A stretch of 50,704 bases of DNA. Origin: Streptomyces bobili. GTDB taxonomy: Bacteria > Actinomycetota > Actinomycetes > Streptomycetales > Streptomycetaceae. Made by a program: the position numbers and the translations under genes. Under the pieces are notes generated by a model that saw only the letters and a list, made by a program, of their open reading frames with translations, made no database searches and was not told where the DNA came from. Positions within the stretch are counted from its first letter, which is position 1. Every line of letters begins with the position of its first letter. The stretch lies in NCBI RefSeq assembly GCF_002154575.1, contig NZ_MUBA01000194.1, positions 1 to 50,704 of the forward strand, given 5' to 3'. Positions 33,708 through 42,709 of the stretch are shown here, in pieces.

Positions 33708-35966
33708 TCATTTTTTGCGCTGCCCGGCGAGCCGGAAGTCGAGTGCCGTGCAACGGCGGCCCGCCGACACCGTGCGTACCGCCTGGCCGATGGCCTTGCG
33801 GGAGCCGACGAGAACGACCAGCTTCTTGGCACGGGTGACCGCCGTATACAAAAGGTTCCGCTGGAGCATCATCCATGCTCCCGTGGTGACGGGGATCACC
33901 ACCGCGGGATATTCACTCCCCTGTGAACGGTGGATCGTCACCGCGTACGCGTGGGCGAGTTCGTCCAGCTCATCGAACTCGTACGGAACCTCCTCGTCCT
34001 CGTCGGTCAGCACGGTGAGGCGCTGGTCGACCGGATCGAGTGAGGTGACCACGCCCACGGTGCCGTTGAAGACGCCGTTCGCCCCCTTGTCGTAGTTGTT
34101 GCGGATCTGGGTGACCTTGTCGCCGACGCGGAAGACCCGGCCGCCGAACCGCTTCTCGGGTACGTCGGGACGGCCGGGGGTGATGGCCTGCTGGAGCAGC
34201 GCGTTGAGGGCGCCGGCGCCGGCCGGGCCGCGGTGCATGGGCGCGAGGACCTGGACGTCCCGGCGGGGATCGAGGCCGAACTTGGCCGGAATGCGACGGG
34301 CGGCCACATCCACCGTGAGCCGGCCCGCGTCCTCCGTCTCGTCCTCGACGAACAGGAAGAAGTCCTTCATGCCGTCGGTGAGCGGATGCTGCCCGGCGTT
34401 GATCCGGTGCGCGTTGGTCACCACGCCGGACTGCTGGGCCTGGCGGAACACGCGCACCAGGCGCACGGCGGGGATCGGGCCGCCGTCGGCGAGCATGTCG
34501 CGCAGCACCTCCCCCGCGCCGACACTGGGGAGTTGGTCCACGTCGCCGACGAAGAGGAGATGGGCACCCGGCGGGATCGCCTTCACCAGCTTGTTGGCGA
34601 GCAGCAGGTCCAGCATCGAGGCCTCGTCGACGACCACCAGATCCGCGTCGAGCGGGCGGTCGCGGTCGTACGCCGCGTCGCCGCCGGGCTTGAGTTCGAG
34701 GAGCCGGTGGACTGTGGAGGCCTCGGCGCCGGTCAGTTCGGCGAGGCGCTTGGCGGCACGGCCGGTGGGGGCCGCGAGGACCACCTTGGCCTTCCTGGCG
34801 CGGGCCAGTTCCACGATCGAGCGGACCGTGAAGGACTTGCCGCAGCCGGGGCCACCGGTCAGCACGGCGACCTTCTCGGTCAACGCCAGCTTGACGGCGG
34901 CCTCCTGCTCGGGGGCGAGGTCGGCGCCGGTACGGGTCCGCAGCCAGGCCAGCGCCTTGTCCCAGGCCACGTCACGGAAGGCCGGCATCCGGTCCTCGCC
35001 GGTGCGCAGCAGGCGCAACAGCTGGGCGGAGAGGGAGAGTTCGGCCCGGTGGAAGGGGACGAGGTAGACGGCCGTGACGGGCTCCGCGTCGCCGTCCGGG
35101 CCCGGCACCTTCTCCCGTACGACGCCGGGGTCCTCGCCCTCCTCCGGGGGCGCGGCGAGTTCAGCGAGGCACTCGATGACGAGGCCGGTGTCGACCTGCA
35201 GCAGCTTGACCGCGTCGGCGATCAGGCGCTCCTCGGGGAGGTAGCAGTGGCCCTGGTCGCTGGACTGGGACAGCGCGTACTGGAGGCCCGCCTTGACGCG
35301 CTCCGGGCTGTCGTGCGGGATGCCGACGGACTGGGCGATCTTGTCGGCGGTGAGGAAGCCGATGCCCCAGACGTCGGACGCCAGGCGGTACGGCTGGTTC
35401 TTCACGACCGCGATCGAGGCGTCCCCGTACTTCTTGTAGATGCGGACCGCGATCGACGTCGACACCTCGACGGTCTGGAGGAAGAGCATGACCTCCTTGA
35501 TCGCCTTCTGTTCCTCCCAGGCATCGGCGATCTTCCTGGTGCGTTTCGGGCCGAGGCCGGGCACCTCGATCAGGCGCTTCGGCTCCTCCTCGATGATCTT
35601 CAGGGTGTCCATGCCGAAGTGCTGGGTGATGCGGTCGGCGAAGACCGGGCCGATGCCCTTGACCAGCCCCGATCCGAGGTAGCGGCGGATGCCCTGGATG
35701 GTGGCGGGGAGAAGTGTCGTGTAGTTCTCGACGGCGAACTGCTTGCCGTACTGCGGGTGGGAGCCCCAGCGGCCCTCCATGCGCAGGGACTCGCCGGCCT
35801 GGGCCCCGAGGAGCGCGCCGACCACCGTCAGGAGGTCGCCGGCGCCGCGGCCCGTGTCGACACGGGCGACCGTGTAGCCGGTTTCCTCGTTCGCATACGT
35901 GATGCGTTCCAGCACGCCCTCCAGGACGGCAAGTTGCCGGTCCCCGCCCGCCGTCGGTCGCTCCAT
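33708..35966 (-). CDS. recD2: RecD2-like ATP-dependent DNA helicase
   Basis: A 752-residue SF1B helicase of the RecD2/TraA type. An N-terminal OB-like region (LEGVLERITYANEETGYTV) is followed by tandem helix-hairpin-helix motifs (VKGIGPVFADRI, LIEVPGLGPKRTRKI, VWGIGFLTADKIA). The helicase core has Walker A GGPGCGKS near 371-378, LVVVDEASMLD (motif II), VGDVDQLPSVGAGEVLRD (motif III), VFRQAQQS, and the C-terminal IHRSQGSEYPAVVIPV with LLYTAVTRAKKLVVLVG. It moves 5' to 3' on DNA in repair; RecBCD partners are not needed for this subtype. About 200 bases separate it from citA, with no gene between. Confidence 0.92.
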   Translation of the reverse strand: MERPTAGGDRQLAVLEGVLERITYANEETGYTVARVDTGRGAGDLLTVVGALLGAQAGESLRMEGRWGSHPQYGKQFAVENYTTLLPATIQGIRRYLGSGLVKGIGPVFADRITQHFGMDTLKIIEEEPKRLIEVPGLGPKRTRKIADAWEEQKAIKEVMLFLQTVEVSTSIAVRIYKKYGDASIAVVKNQPYRLASDVWGIGFLTADKIAQSVGIPHDSPERVKAGLQYALSQSSDQGHCYLPEERLIADAVKLLQVDTGLVIECLAELAAPPEEGEDPGVVREKVPGPDGDAEPVTAVYLVPFHRAELSLSAQLLRLLRTGEDRMPAFRDVAWDKALAWLRTRTGADLAPEQEAAVKLALTEKVAVLTGGPGCGKSFTVRSIVELARARKAKVVLAAPTGRAAKRLAELTGAEASTVHRLLELKPGGDAAYDRDRPLDADLVVVDEASMLDLLLANKLVKAIPPGAHLLFVGDVDQLPSVGAGEVLRDMLADGGPIPAVRLVRVFRQAQQSGVVTNAHRINAGQHPLTDGMKDFFLFVEDETEDAGRLTVDVAARRIPAKFGLDPRRDVQVLAPMHRGPAGAGALNALLQQAITPGRPDVPEKRFGGRVFRVGDKVTQIRNNYDKGANGVFNGTVGVVTSLDPVDQRLTVLTDEDEEVPYEFDELDELAHAYAVTIHRSQGSEYPAVVIPVTTGAWMMLQRNLLYTAVTRAKKLVVLVGSRKAIGQAVRTVSAGRRCTALDFRLAGQRKK

Positions 35967-36044
35967 GATCCGACGGTACCTCCCGGCACCGACAGCGTGT
36001 CCCTCAGCTCAGGGCCTCAGCTCATAGAGCGTGCTTCCGGCGGC

Positions 36045-36410
36045 TCATCCGGCCTGGGCGGTCACGTGGTCGATCACCTTCTGGAAGTCCTCGGTGGGGG
36101 AGAACTCGACGAGTTCGCAGTCCTCCAGGGCCATCGGTACGTGGCCGGGCGCCCAGTAGTAGGCCTGCCCCGCCTCGTAGACCCGCTCGCCCTCGGCCGT
36201 GAGCATCCGCAGCCGGCCCTTGAACAAGTAACCCCAGTGCGGGGCCTGGCACGAGTCGTCGGGCAGGCCCTTCAGCGCCGGGCCCATGTCGGTGCCCTGC
36301 GGGAGGGTGAGATAGCCGACGGACAAGCCGCCGCCGATCGGCGCGACACGCAGTTCGACCCCGTCACCTTCGAGCACCACGGGAACGTCGTTCCTGGTCA
36401 CCGACGTCAT
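36045..36410 (-). CDS. Small cupin-domain protein
   Basis: A 121-residue single-domain cupin. The motif region is APHWGYLFKGRLRML then GERVYEAGQAYYWAPGHVP, followed by a C-terminal helix TEDFQKVIDHVTAQAG. Only some of the usual metal-binding residues are evident (one His in the first motif and one in PGHVP), so metal binding is uncertain. ATG 36410 follows GGAGGAGTC. It is divergent from the LacI regulator of the ribose-type cluster. The function is unknown; small cupins often bind sugars or sense metabolites. Confidence 0.75.
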   Translation of the reverse strand: MTSVTRNDVPVVLEGDGVELRVAPIGGGLSVGYLTLPQGTDMGPALKGLPDDSCQAPHWGYLFKGRLRMLTAEGERVYEAGQAYYWAPGHVPMALEDCELVEFSPTEDFQKVIDHVTAQAG

Positions 36411-36576
36411 GACTCCTCCGTCTCCGGTCCGCCGCACCGATGGGCGGACGGGCCTCGCAGACGTCCCTGCGTGCTTCCAGGCTGTGCCTGCCGCGCCCGG
36501 CCTGCGACCGGAGGACGCGGGAGCCTGCCGCGTCACGGTTCGGTCTCGGCCTCGCGAGGGTCTTGATTTACCTCCG

Positions 36577-36622
36577 TGTAATCGATTCCAATCCTTTCGG
36601 TACAGCCTTGTAATCGATTCCA
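36577..36622. promoter_or_regulatory. Twin LacI-type operators upstream of the ribose-type cluster
   Basis: TGTAATCGATTCCA occurs at 36577-36590 and again at 36609-36622, 32 bases apart (about three helical turns). The AATCGATT core is a perfect dyad. The second copy is 18 bases before the LacI start, so autoregulation of the whole operon is likely. Confidence 0.75.
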
Positions 36623-36640
36623 CGAGGAGGTGGAGCGGCG

Positions 36641-37702
36641 ATGGCGAGCATCAAGGACGTCGCTGCCGAGGCGGGCGTTTCCGTCGCCACGGTGTCGCGG
36701 GTCCTGAACGACCATCCGTCGGTCAGTGCGGACGCGCGCACGCGCGTGCTGGCCGCCGTCGAGGCGCTGGGCTACCGCCCGAACGCCGTCGCCAGGTCGC
36801 TGCGCACCGATCAGACCCGCACCCTGGGCCTGGTCATCAGCGACGTGATGAACCCCTACTTCACCGAGCTGGCCCGCTCCGTCGAGGAGGAGGCCCGCGC
36901 ACTCGGCTACAGCGTCATCATCGGCAACGCCGACGAGCGGCCCGACCTCCAGGACCACCACGTACGGACCCTGCTGGACCGCCGTATCGACGGGCTCCTC
37001 GTATCGCCCACCGACGGCGGTTCTCCGCTGATGCTGGACGCCGCGCGCGCGGGGACCCCGATGGTGTTCGTCGACCGGTGGATCCCGGGTGTGGACGTGC
37101 CGGTCGTCCGGGCCGACGGACGGGCCGCCGTGCGTGACCTGGTGGCGCATCTGCACCGGCTGGGGCACCGCCGGCTCGCGATCATCGCGGGCCCGGCCGC
37201 CACCACCACCGGCAGCGAGCGCGTCGAGGCCTTCCGGGAGGCCCTCGGGGCCTGCGGCATCGACCTGCCGGACGCGTACATCGGGCAGGGGGACTTCAAG
37301 GCCGAGAGCGGACGGCGGGTCACCGAGGGCTTCCTCGACCTGCCCGAGCCGCCCGAGGTCGTGTTCGCCGCGGACAACCTGATGGCGCTCGGCGCGCTGG
37401 ACGCCGTACGCGCGCGTGGGCTGCGTGTTCCCGACGACATCGCGCTCGCCGCGTTCGACGACATCCCGTGGTTCGTGCACACCGATCCCCCGATCACCGC
37501 CATCGCCCAGCCGACCGGCGAGCTGGGACGCGCGGCCGTACGCGCGCTGGTCGACCGGATCGAGGGGCGGGCCCCGCGGTCCGTCACCCTCCCCGCCCGT
37601 CTCGTCGTGCGCCGCTCCTGCGGCGAGAGCGGCGAGAGCGCTCGGACCGGCGCGGACGGCCAGAGCGGCGAGAACTCAGCTAGGAACAGGAGCCAGTCGT
37701 GA
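36641..37702 (+). CDS. LacI-family regulator of the ribose-type operon
   Basis: A 353-residue repressor. The N-terminal HTH is MASIKDVAAEAGVSVATVSRVLND, followed by the hinge YRPNAVARSLRTDQTRTLGL and a periplasmic-binding-protein-like domain (ISDVMNPYFTELARSVEEEA, DGLLVSPTDGG, FVDRWIPG, ALAAFDDIPWF, TAIAQPTGELGRAAV). ATG 36641 follows GGAGGTGGAG. Two identical dyads lie directly upstream. Its stop overlaps the next start as GTGA, so regulator, transporter and kinase are co-transcribed. The C-terminal tail of Ser/Gly/Glu repeats (CGESGESA) is longer than usual. Confidence 0.9.
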   Translation: MASIKDVAAEAGVSVATVSRVLNDHPSVSADARTRVLAAVEALGYRPNAVARSLRTDQTRTLGLVISDVMNPYFTELARSVEEEARALGYSVIIGNADERPDLQDHHVRTLLDRRIDGLLVSPTDGGSPLMLDAARAGTPMVFVDRWIPGVDVPVVRADGRAAVRDLVAHLHRLGHRRLAIIAGPAATTTGSERVEAFREALGACGIDLPDAYIGQGDFKAESGRRVTEGFLDLPEPPEVVFAADNLMALGALDAVRARGLRVPDDIALAAFDDIPWFVHTDPPITAIAQPTGELGRAAVRALVDRIEGRAPRSVTLPARLVVRRSCGESGESARTGADGQSGENSARNRSQS

Positions 37703-39249
37703 GCAACGCGGACGAGTTGCTGCGCATCGAAGGCATACGCAAGACCTTCCCCGGAGTGGTCGCGCTCGACAGCGTCGACTTCGACCTGCGGCGGGGCGAG
37801 GTCCATGTGCTGCTCGGTGAGAACGGCGCGGGCAAGAGCACCCTCATCAAGATGCTCTCCGGCGCCTACACGCCCGACGCCGGGCGGATCCTGGCCGGCG
37901 GCGAGGAGGTGCGCATCCACGGGGCGCAGCACTCCGAGCGCCTCGGGATCGCGACCATCTACCAGGAGTTCAACCTCGTACCGGACCTGACGGTCGCCGA
38001 GAACATCTTCCTCGGACGCCAGCCGCGCCGGTTCGGGATGATCGACCGCAAGCGGATGGAGGCCGACGCCGCCGTCCTGCTGGAGCGGGTCGGCGTCCCC
38101 GTGTCGCCCCGCGCGCTGGTGCGCGAACTGGGCATCGCACGCCTCCAGATGGTCGAGATCGCCAAGGCGCTGAGCCTGGACGCACGCGTACTGATCATGG
38201 ACGAGCCGACCGCCGTGCTCACCTCCGAGGAGGTCGAGAAGCTCTTCGCGATCGTGCGCAGGCTGCGCGAGGACGGCGTGGGCATCGTGTTCATCACCCA
38301 TCACCTGGAGGAGATCGCGGCCCTGGGCGACCGGGTCACGGTCATCCGGGACGGCAGGAGCGTCGGGCAGGTCCCGGCGTCCACGCCCGAGGACGAACTC
38401 GTACGGCTGATGGTGGGCCGTTCCATCGAGCAGCAGTATCCGCGCGAGCCCGCCGACACCGGCGCCGCCCTGCTGTCCGTCGAGGGGCTGACGCGGGACG
38501 GCGTCTTCCACGACGTCAGTTTCGAGGTGCGGGCCGGCGAGGTCGTCGGGGTGGCGGGGCTGGTCGGCGCGGGTCGTACCGAGGTCGTACGGGCCGTGTT
38601 CGGGGCGGACCCGTACGACCAGGGAGCCGTGCGGGTGGCGGGCGCGCGGCTGCGCCGCCATGACGTGAGTGCGGCCATGGCTGCCGGGATCGGCCTCGTG
38701 CCGGAGGACCGCAAGGGCCAGGGGCTGGTGCTGGACGCCTCCGTCGAGGAGAACCTCGGCCTGGTCACGCTGCGTTCGGCCACCCGTGCCGGGCTCGTCG
38801 ACCTCAAGGGGCAGCACGAGGCCGCGGGCCGCATCGCCGCGCAGCTCGGGGTGCGCATGGCCGGGCTCGGCCAGCAGGTGCGGACGCTGTCCGGCGGCAA
38901 CCAGCAGAAGGTCGTCATCGGCAAGTGGCTGCTGGCGGACACCAAGGTGCTGATCCTCGACGAGCCGACGCGCGGTATCGACGTCGGCGCCAAGGTCGAG
39001 ATCTACCAGCTGATCAACGAGCTGACGGCCGCCGGAGCCGCCGTCCTGATGATCTCCAGCGATCTGCCCGAGGTGCTCGGCATGAGCGACCGGGTGCTGG
39101 TGATGGCCCAGGGCCGCATCGCCGGCGAACTCGCCGCGCGCGAGGCCACCCAGGACGCGGTCATGGCACTCGCCGTGAGCTCCCCCGTCAGCTCTACCAC
39201 CCCTAGTACCCCTACTACTTCCGAAGTGGAGACCGGCCGTGGCCGCTGA
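37699..39249 (+). CDS. rbsA: Sugar ABC importer ATPase (RbsA type)
   Basis: A 516-residue duplicated ATPase of the ribose/galactose class. The first half has Walker A GENGAGKST, Q-loop YQEFNL, a signature-like IARLQMVEIAKAL and Walker B LIMDEPTAVLT. The second half has a degenerate Walker A (LVGAGRTEVV, no Lys), a normal signature LSGGNQQKVVIGKWL and Walker B LILDEPTRGID, as usual for RbsA. GTG 37699 is coupled to the regulator gene. The Ser/Thr-rich tail (SSPVSSTTPSTPTT) overlaps the permease start by 11 bases. The sugar is probably ribose or a related pentose, from the RbsK and RbsD genes. Confidence 0.9.
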   Translation: MSNADELLRIEGIRKTFPGVVALDSVDFDLRRGEVHVLLGENGAGKSTLIKMLSGAYTPDAGRILAGGEEVRIHGAQHSERLGIATIYQEFNLVPDLTVAENIFLGRQPRRFGMIDRKRMEADAAVLLERVGVPVSPRALVRELGIARLQMVEIAKALSLDARVLIMDEPTAVLTSEEVEKLFAIVRRLREDGVGIVFITHHLEEIAALGDRVTVIRDGRSVGQVPASTPEDELVRLMVGRSIEQQYPREPADTGAALLSVEGLTRDGVFHDVSFEVRAGEVVGVAGLVGAGRTEVVRAVFGADPYDQGAVRVAGARLRRHDVSAAMAAGIGLVPEDRKGQGLVLDASVEENLGLVTLRSATRAGLVDLKGQHEAAGRIAAQLGVRMAGLGQQVRTLSGGNQQKVVIGKWLLADTKVLILDEPTRGIDVGAKVEIYQLINELTAAGAAVLMISSDLPEVLGMSDRVLVMAQGRIAGELAAREATQDAVMALAVSSPVSSTTPSTPTTSEVETGRGR

Positions 39250-41188
39250 CACGCTCAAGAGCACGACGGGCGCCGGTGGCGGCGCCGCGGCGGTGCGCCG
39301 CCTGCTGCTCGACAACGGGGCGCTCACCGCGCTCATCGTCCTCCTCATCGCCATGTCGGCGCTGTCGGGTGACTTCCTGACCACGGACAACCTGCTCAAC
39401 GTGGGTGTCCAGGCGGCCGTGACCGCCATCCTCGCCTTCGGCGTGACCTTCGTGATCGTCTCGGCGGGCATCGACCTGTCGGTCGGCTCGGTGGCGGCAC
39501 TGTCGGCCACCGTCCTGGCCTGGAGCGCCACCTCGCACGGCGTGCCGGTCGTCCTCGCGGTCGTCCTGGCCGTCGCCACCGGTATCGCGGCCGGGCTGGT
39601 GAACGGTTTCCTCATCGCTTACGGCAAGTTGCCGCCGTTCATCGCGACACTCGCCATGCTGTCGGTGGCGCGCGGTCTGTCGCTGGTGATCTCCGAGGGT
39701 TCGCCGATCGCCTTCCCCGACTCCGTCTCGCACCTCGGCGACACGCTCGGCGGGTGGCTGCCGGTGCCCGTGCTCGTCATGGTCGTCATGGGCCTGATCG
39801 CCGCGTTCGTCCTCGGCCGCACCTACATCGGCCGCTCGATGTACGCCATCGGCGGCAACGAGGAGGCCGCACGCCTGTCCGGGCTGCGGGTGAAGAAGCA
39901 GAAGCTCGCGATCTACGCGCTGTCCGGTGTGTTCGCCGCCGCCGCGGGCATCGTGCTCGCCTCCCGGCTGTCCTCCGCGCAGCCGCAGGCCGCCGACGGC
40001 TACGAACTGGACGCCATCGCCGCCGTCGTCATCGGCGGCGCCTCCCTCGCGGGAGGTACGGGTAAGGCGTCCGGCACCCTGATCGGCGCGCTGATCCTCG
40101 CGGTGCTGCGCAACGGCCTCAACCTGCTCTCCGTGTCGGCGTTCTGGCAGCAGGTCGTCATCGGTGTCGTCATCGCGCTGGCCGTGCTCCTGGACACCGT
40201 GCGCCGCAAGGCCGGGGCGGCTCCGGTGGCCGCCGGGACCGGTGGCGGCAAGGGCCGGCAAGCGGTCACGTACGGGCTCGCCGCGGTCGTCACCGTGGCG
40301 GTGGTCGGCGCGACGTCCTTCCTGCACAGCGGTTCCTCCTCGACGTCGAACCCGAAGGTCGGCCTGGCGCTGTCCACCCTCAACAACCCGTTCTTCGTGC
40401 AGATCCAGTCGGGCGCGAAGGCCGAGGCGAAGAAGCTGGGCGTGGACCTGACCGTCACCGACGCGCAGAACGACGCCTCGCAGCAGGCCAACCAGCTGCA
40501 GAACTTCACCAGTTCCGGGTACGACGCGATCATCGTCAACCCGGTGGACTCCGACGCGGCCGGTCCGGCCGTACGGGCTGCCGACAAGGCCAAGATCCCG
40601 GTCGTCGCGGTCGACCGCGGCGTCAACAAGGCGACCACGAACACCCTGGTGGCGTCCGACAACGTCGCCGGCGGTGAACTCGCGGCCAAGACGGTCGCCG
40701 AGAAGCTCGGCGGCACCGGCAAGATCGTGATCCTCCAGGGCCAGGCGGGCACCTCGGCAGCCCGTGAGCGCGCCGAGGGCTTCGCGAAGGGCCTCAAGGC
40801 CTTCCCCGGCATCCAGGTGCTGGCGCAGCAGCCGGCCGACTTCGACCGCACCAAGGGCCTTGACGTGATGTCGAACCTGCTCCAGGCGCACCCGGACGTC
40901 CAGGGTGTCATCGCCGCCAACGACGAGATGGCGCTCGGCGCGATCAAGGCGCTCGGCTCCAAGGCCGGCAAGTCCGTGCAGGTCGTCGGCTTCGACGGCA
41001 CCCCGGACGGCCTGACCGCGGTCACGAACGGCACGCTGTACGCGTCCGTGGCGCAGCAGCCCTCGGAACTGGGCAGGATCGCCGTGGACAACGCGCTCAA
41101 GGCGTTCCAGGGCAAGAAGGTCGCGGAGACGGTGAAGGTGCCGGTGAAGGTGGTCACGGAGGAGAACGTGGCCGGCTTCACGGGCTGA
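39239..41188 (+). CDS. Fusion: RbsC-type permease + RbsB-type binding protein
   Basis: A 649-residue protein joining two subunits that are usually separate. Residues 1-325 form an RbsC-like permease with eight to ten hydrophobic segments and the family motifs VSAGIDLSVGSVAALSA, LPPFIATLAMLSVARG, GGNEEAARLSGLRV and VVIGGASLAGGTG. A further membrane segment (VTYGLAAVVTVAVVGATSFL, about 340-360) then leads outside to an RbsB-like binding protein: VGLALSTLNNPFFVQIQSGA, DAIIVNPVDSDAAGPAV, GVIAANDEMALGAIKAL, QVVGFDGTPDGLTA. The binding domain has no lipobox, consistent with being tethered by the permease. GTG 39239 overlaps the ATPase gene by 11 bases. Confidence 0.9.
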   Translation: MAADTLKSTTGAGGGAAAVRRLLLDNGALTALIVLLIAMSALSGDFLTTDNLLNVGVQAAVTAILAFGVTFVIVSAGIDLSVGSVAALSATVLAWSATSHGVPVVLAVVLAVATGIAAGLVNGFLIAYGKLPPFIATLAMLSVARGLSLVISEGSPIAFPDSVSHLGDTLGGWLPVPVLVMVVMGLIAAFVLGRTYIGRSMYAIGGNEEAARLSGLRVKKQKLAIYALSGVFAAAAGIVLASRLSSAQPQAADGYELDAIAAVVIGGASLAGGTGKASGTLIGALILAVLRNGLNLLSVSAFWQQVVIGVVIALAVLLDTVRRKAGAAPVAAGTGGGKGRQAVTYGLAAVVTVAVVGATSFLHSGSSSTSNPKVGLALSTLNNPFFVQIQSGAKAEAKKLGVDLTVTDAQNDASQQANQLQNFTSSGYDAIIVNPVDSDAAGPAVRAADKAKIPVVAVDRGVNKATTNTLVASDNVAGGELAAKTVAEKLGGTGKIVILQGQAGTSAARERAEGFAKGLKAFPGIQVLAQQPADFDRTKGLDVMSNLLQAHPDVQGVIAANDEMALGAIKALGSKAGKSVQVVGFDGTPDGLTAVTNGTLYASVAQQPSELGRIAVDNALKAFQGKKVAETVKVPVKVVTEENVAGFTG

Positions 41189-41251
41189 GTTTCGCTGATC
41201 GGTCACGGCAGACGGTTGCAGCAAGCTTTACGGCAAGCGGTTACGGCAAGC

Positions 41252-41279
41252 AGGCGGGCGGTCGGGGGACCGCCCGCCT
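41252..41279. terminator. Hairpin between the permease fusion and ribokinase
   Basis: A 12-bp perfect stem (41252-41263 with 41268-41279) with a GGGG loop lies in the 137-base gap. It may end or attenuate the transport transcript, so that ribokinase is expressed at a lower or independent level. Confidence 0.65.
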
Positions 41280-41325
41280 CACGTCTCGTGCGACGTCCGT
41301 CGTGCGACGTACGCAGGGAGTTCTC

Positions 41326-42267
41326 ATGTACGACTACGACCTTCTGGTCGTGGGGTCGGCGAACGCCGATCTGGTGATCGGTGTCGAACGGCGCCCGGCG
41401 GCGGGCGAGACCGTCCTCGGCTCGGACCTCGCCGTCCATCCGGGCGGCAAGGGCGCCAACCAGGCGGTCGCGGCCGCCCGCCTCGGCGCCCGTACGGCGC
41501 TGTTGGCCCGGATCGGCGACGACGCGTACGGCCGGCTGCTGCTCGACTCGCAGCGGGCGGCCGGGGTCGACACCGTGGGCGTGCTGGTGGGCGGGGCACC
41601 GACCGGGGTCGCGCTGATCACGGTGGACCCGTCGGGCGACAACAGCATCGTGGTGTCGCCGGGCGCGAACGGCCGCCTGACACCGGAGGACGTGCGTGCC
41701 GCCGCCGGGCTGTTCCACGCCTCCCGCGTGGTGTCGGCGCAGCTGGAGATCCCGCTGGAGACGGTGGTGGAGGTCGTACGGAGTCTGGCGCCGGGCAGCC
41801 GCTTCGTGCTGAACCCGTCACCGCCGCGCCTGTTGCCGGCCGAGGTGCTGGCGGCCTGCGATCCGCTGATCGTCAACGAGCACGAGGCGAAGGTGATCCT
41901 CGGCGGCGCGGAGGCGGGCGGTGCGGCGGGTGGCGCGGCAGGTGGCGCGGCGGTCGGTGACCGGCCCGAGGACTGGGCGCGGGTGCTGCTCGCCAAGGGG
42001 CCGAAGTCGGTGGTGGTGACGCTGGGTTCGCAGGGCGCGCTGGTGGCGTCGGCGGAAGGTGTGGAGCGGGTCGCGGCAGTGAAGGTGGAGGCCGTGGACA
42101 CGACCGGGGCCGGCGACTCCTTCACGGCGGCGCTGGCGTGGAAGCTGGGCGCGGGTTCCTCGCTCCCGGAGGCGGCGGCGTACGCGGCGCGGGTGGGGGC
42201 GGTGGCGGTGACCCGGCGGGGCGCGCAGGAGTCGTTCCCGACGGCGGCGGAGGTCGAGGCCCGGTGA
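41326..42267 (+). CDS. rbsK: Ribokinase
   Basis: A 313-residue PfkB-family kinase that makes ribose-5-phosphate. Signature 1 is VHPGGKGANQAVAAARLG and signature 2 is DTTGAGDSFTAALAWKLG with the catalytic Asp; NEHEA and LGSQGAL are typical ribokinase motifs. A short Gly/Ala repeat (GGAAGGAAGGAA, near residue 205) is an insertion. ATG 41326 follows GCAGGGAGTTCTC. It is coupled to rbsD by GTGA. Confidence 0.9.
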   Translation: MYDYDLLVVGSANADLVIGVERRPAAGETVLGSDLAVHPGGKGANQAVAAARLGARTALLARIGDDAYGRLLLDSQRAAGVDTVGVLVGGAPTGVALITVDPSGDNSIVVSPGANGRLTPEDVRAAAGLFHASRVVSAQLEIPLETVVEVVRSLAPGSRFVLNPSPPRLLPAEVLAACDPLIVNEHEAKVILGGAEAGGAAGGAAGGAAVGDRPEDWARVLLAKGPKSVVVTLGSQGALVASAEGVERVAAVKVEAVDTTGAGDSFTAALAWKLGAGSSLPEAAAYAARVGAVAVTRRGAQESFPTAAEVEAR

Positions 42268-42653
42268 GGAAGGGCGGCATACTCAACCGTCATCTCGCGG
42301 GCGCGATCGCCGAGTTGGGGCACGGGCACGGAGTGCTGGTGTGTGACGCGGGCATGCCGATACCGGACGGTCCGCGAGTCGTGGACCTCGCTTTCCGGGC
42401 GGGGGTGCCGTCGTTCGCCGAGGTCCTGGAGGGCCTGCTGGCCGAGCTGGTCGTGGAGGGAGCGACGGCGGCCTGCGAGGTACGGGAGGCGAACCCGGCG
42501 GCGGCCGGGCTGCTGGACGGGCACTTTCCCGGGCTGGCCCTGGTCCCGCACGAGGAGCTGAAGACCCTGTCGGCGGGGGCGCGGCTGGTGGTGCGGACCG
42601 GGGAGGCACAGCCGTACGCGAATGTGCTGCTGCGGTGCGGGGTGTTCTTCTGA
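42264..42653 (+). CDS. rbsD: D-ribose pyranase
   Basis: A 129-residue RbsD-family mutarotase that converts beta-pyranose to beta-furanose ribose. The start MRKGGILNRHLAGAIAELGHG is diagnostic, with the catalytic His in GHGHGVLVCDAGMPIP and the C-terminal TGEAQPYANVLLRCGVFF. GTG 42264 overlaps the ribokinase stop by four bases. It supplies the ring form used by the kinase, and its presence supports ribose as the substrate of the cluster. Confidence 0.95.
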   Translation: MRKGGILNRHLAGAIAELGHGHGVLVCDAGMPIPDGPRVVDLAFRAGVPSFAEVLEGLLAELVVEGATAACEVREANPAAAGLLDGHFPGLALVPHEELKTLSAGARLVVRTGEAQPYANVLLRCGVFF

Positions 42654-42681
42654 CGGCCTCGTCACCCCCACGAAGGCTTCG

Positions 42682-42709
42682 AGGGGCCCGGTCCGTCGAC
42701 CGGGCCCCT
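42682..42709 (+). terminator. Terminator after rbsD
   Basis: An 11-bp perfect stem (42682-42692 with 42699-42709), six-base loop, followed by CTTGCTT. It ends the ribose-type operon. Confidence 0.85.

Noticed and set aside
37699..39249. Degenerate second Walker A of the RbsA protein as a possible defect
   Set aside because: A degenerate second nucleotide site is the normal state of RbsA-type ATPases.
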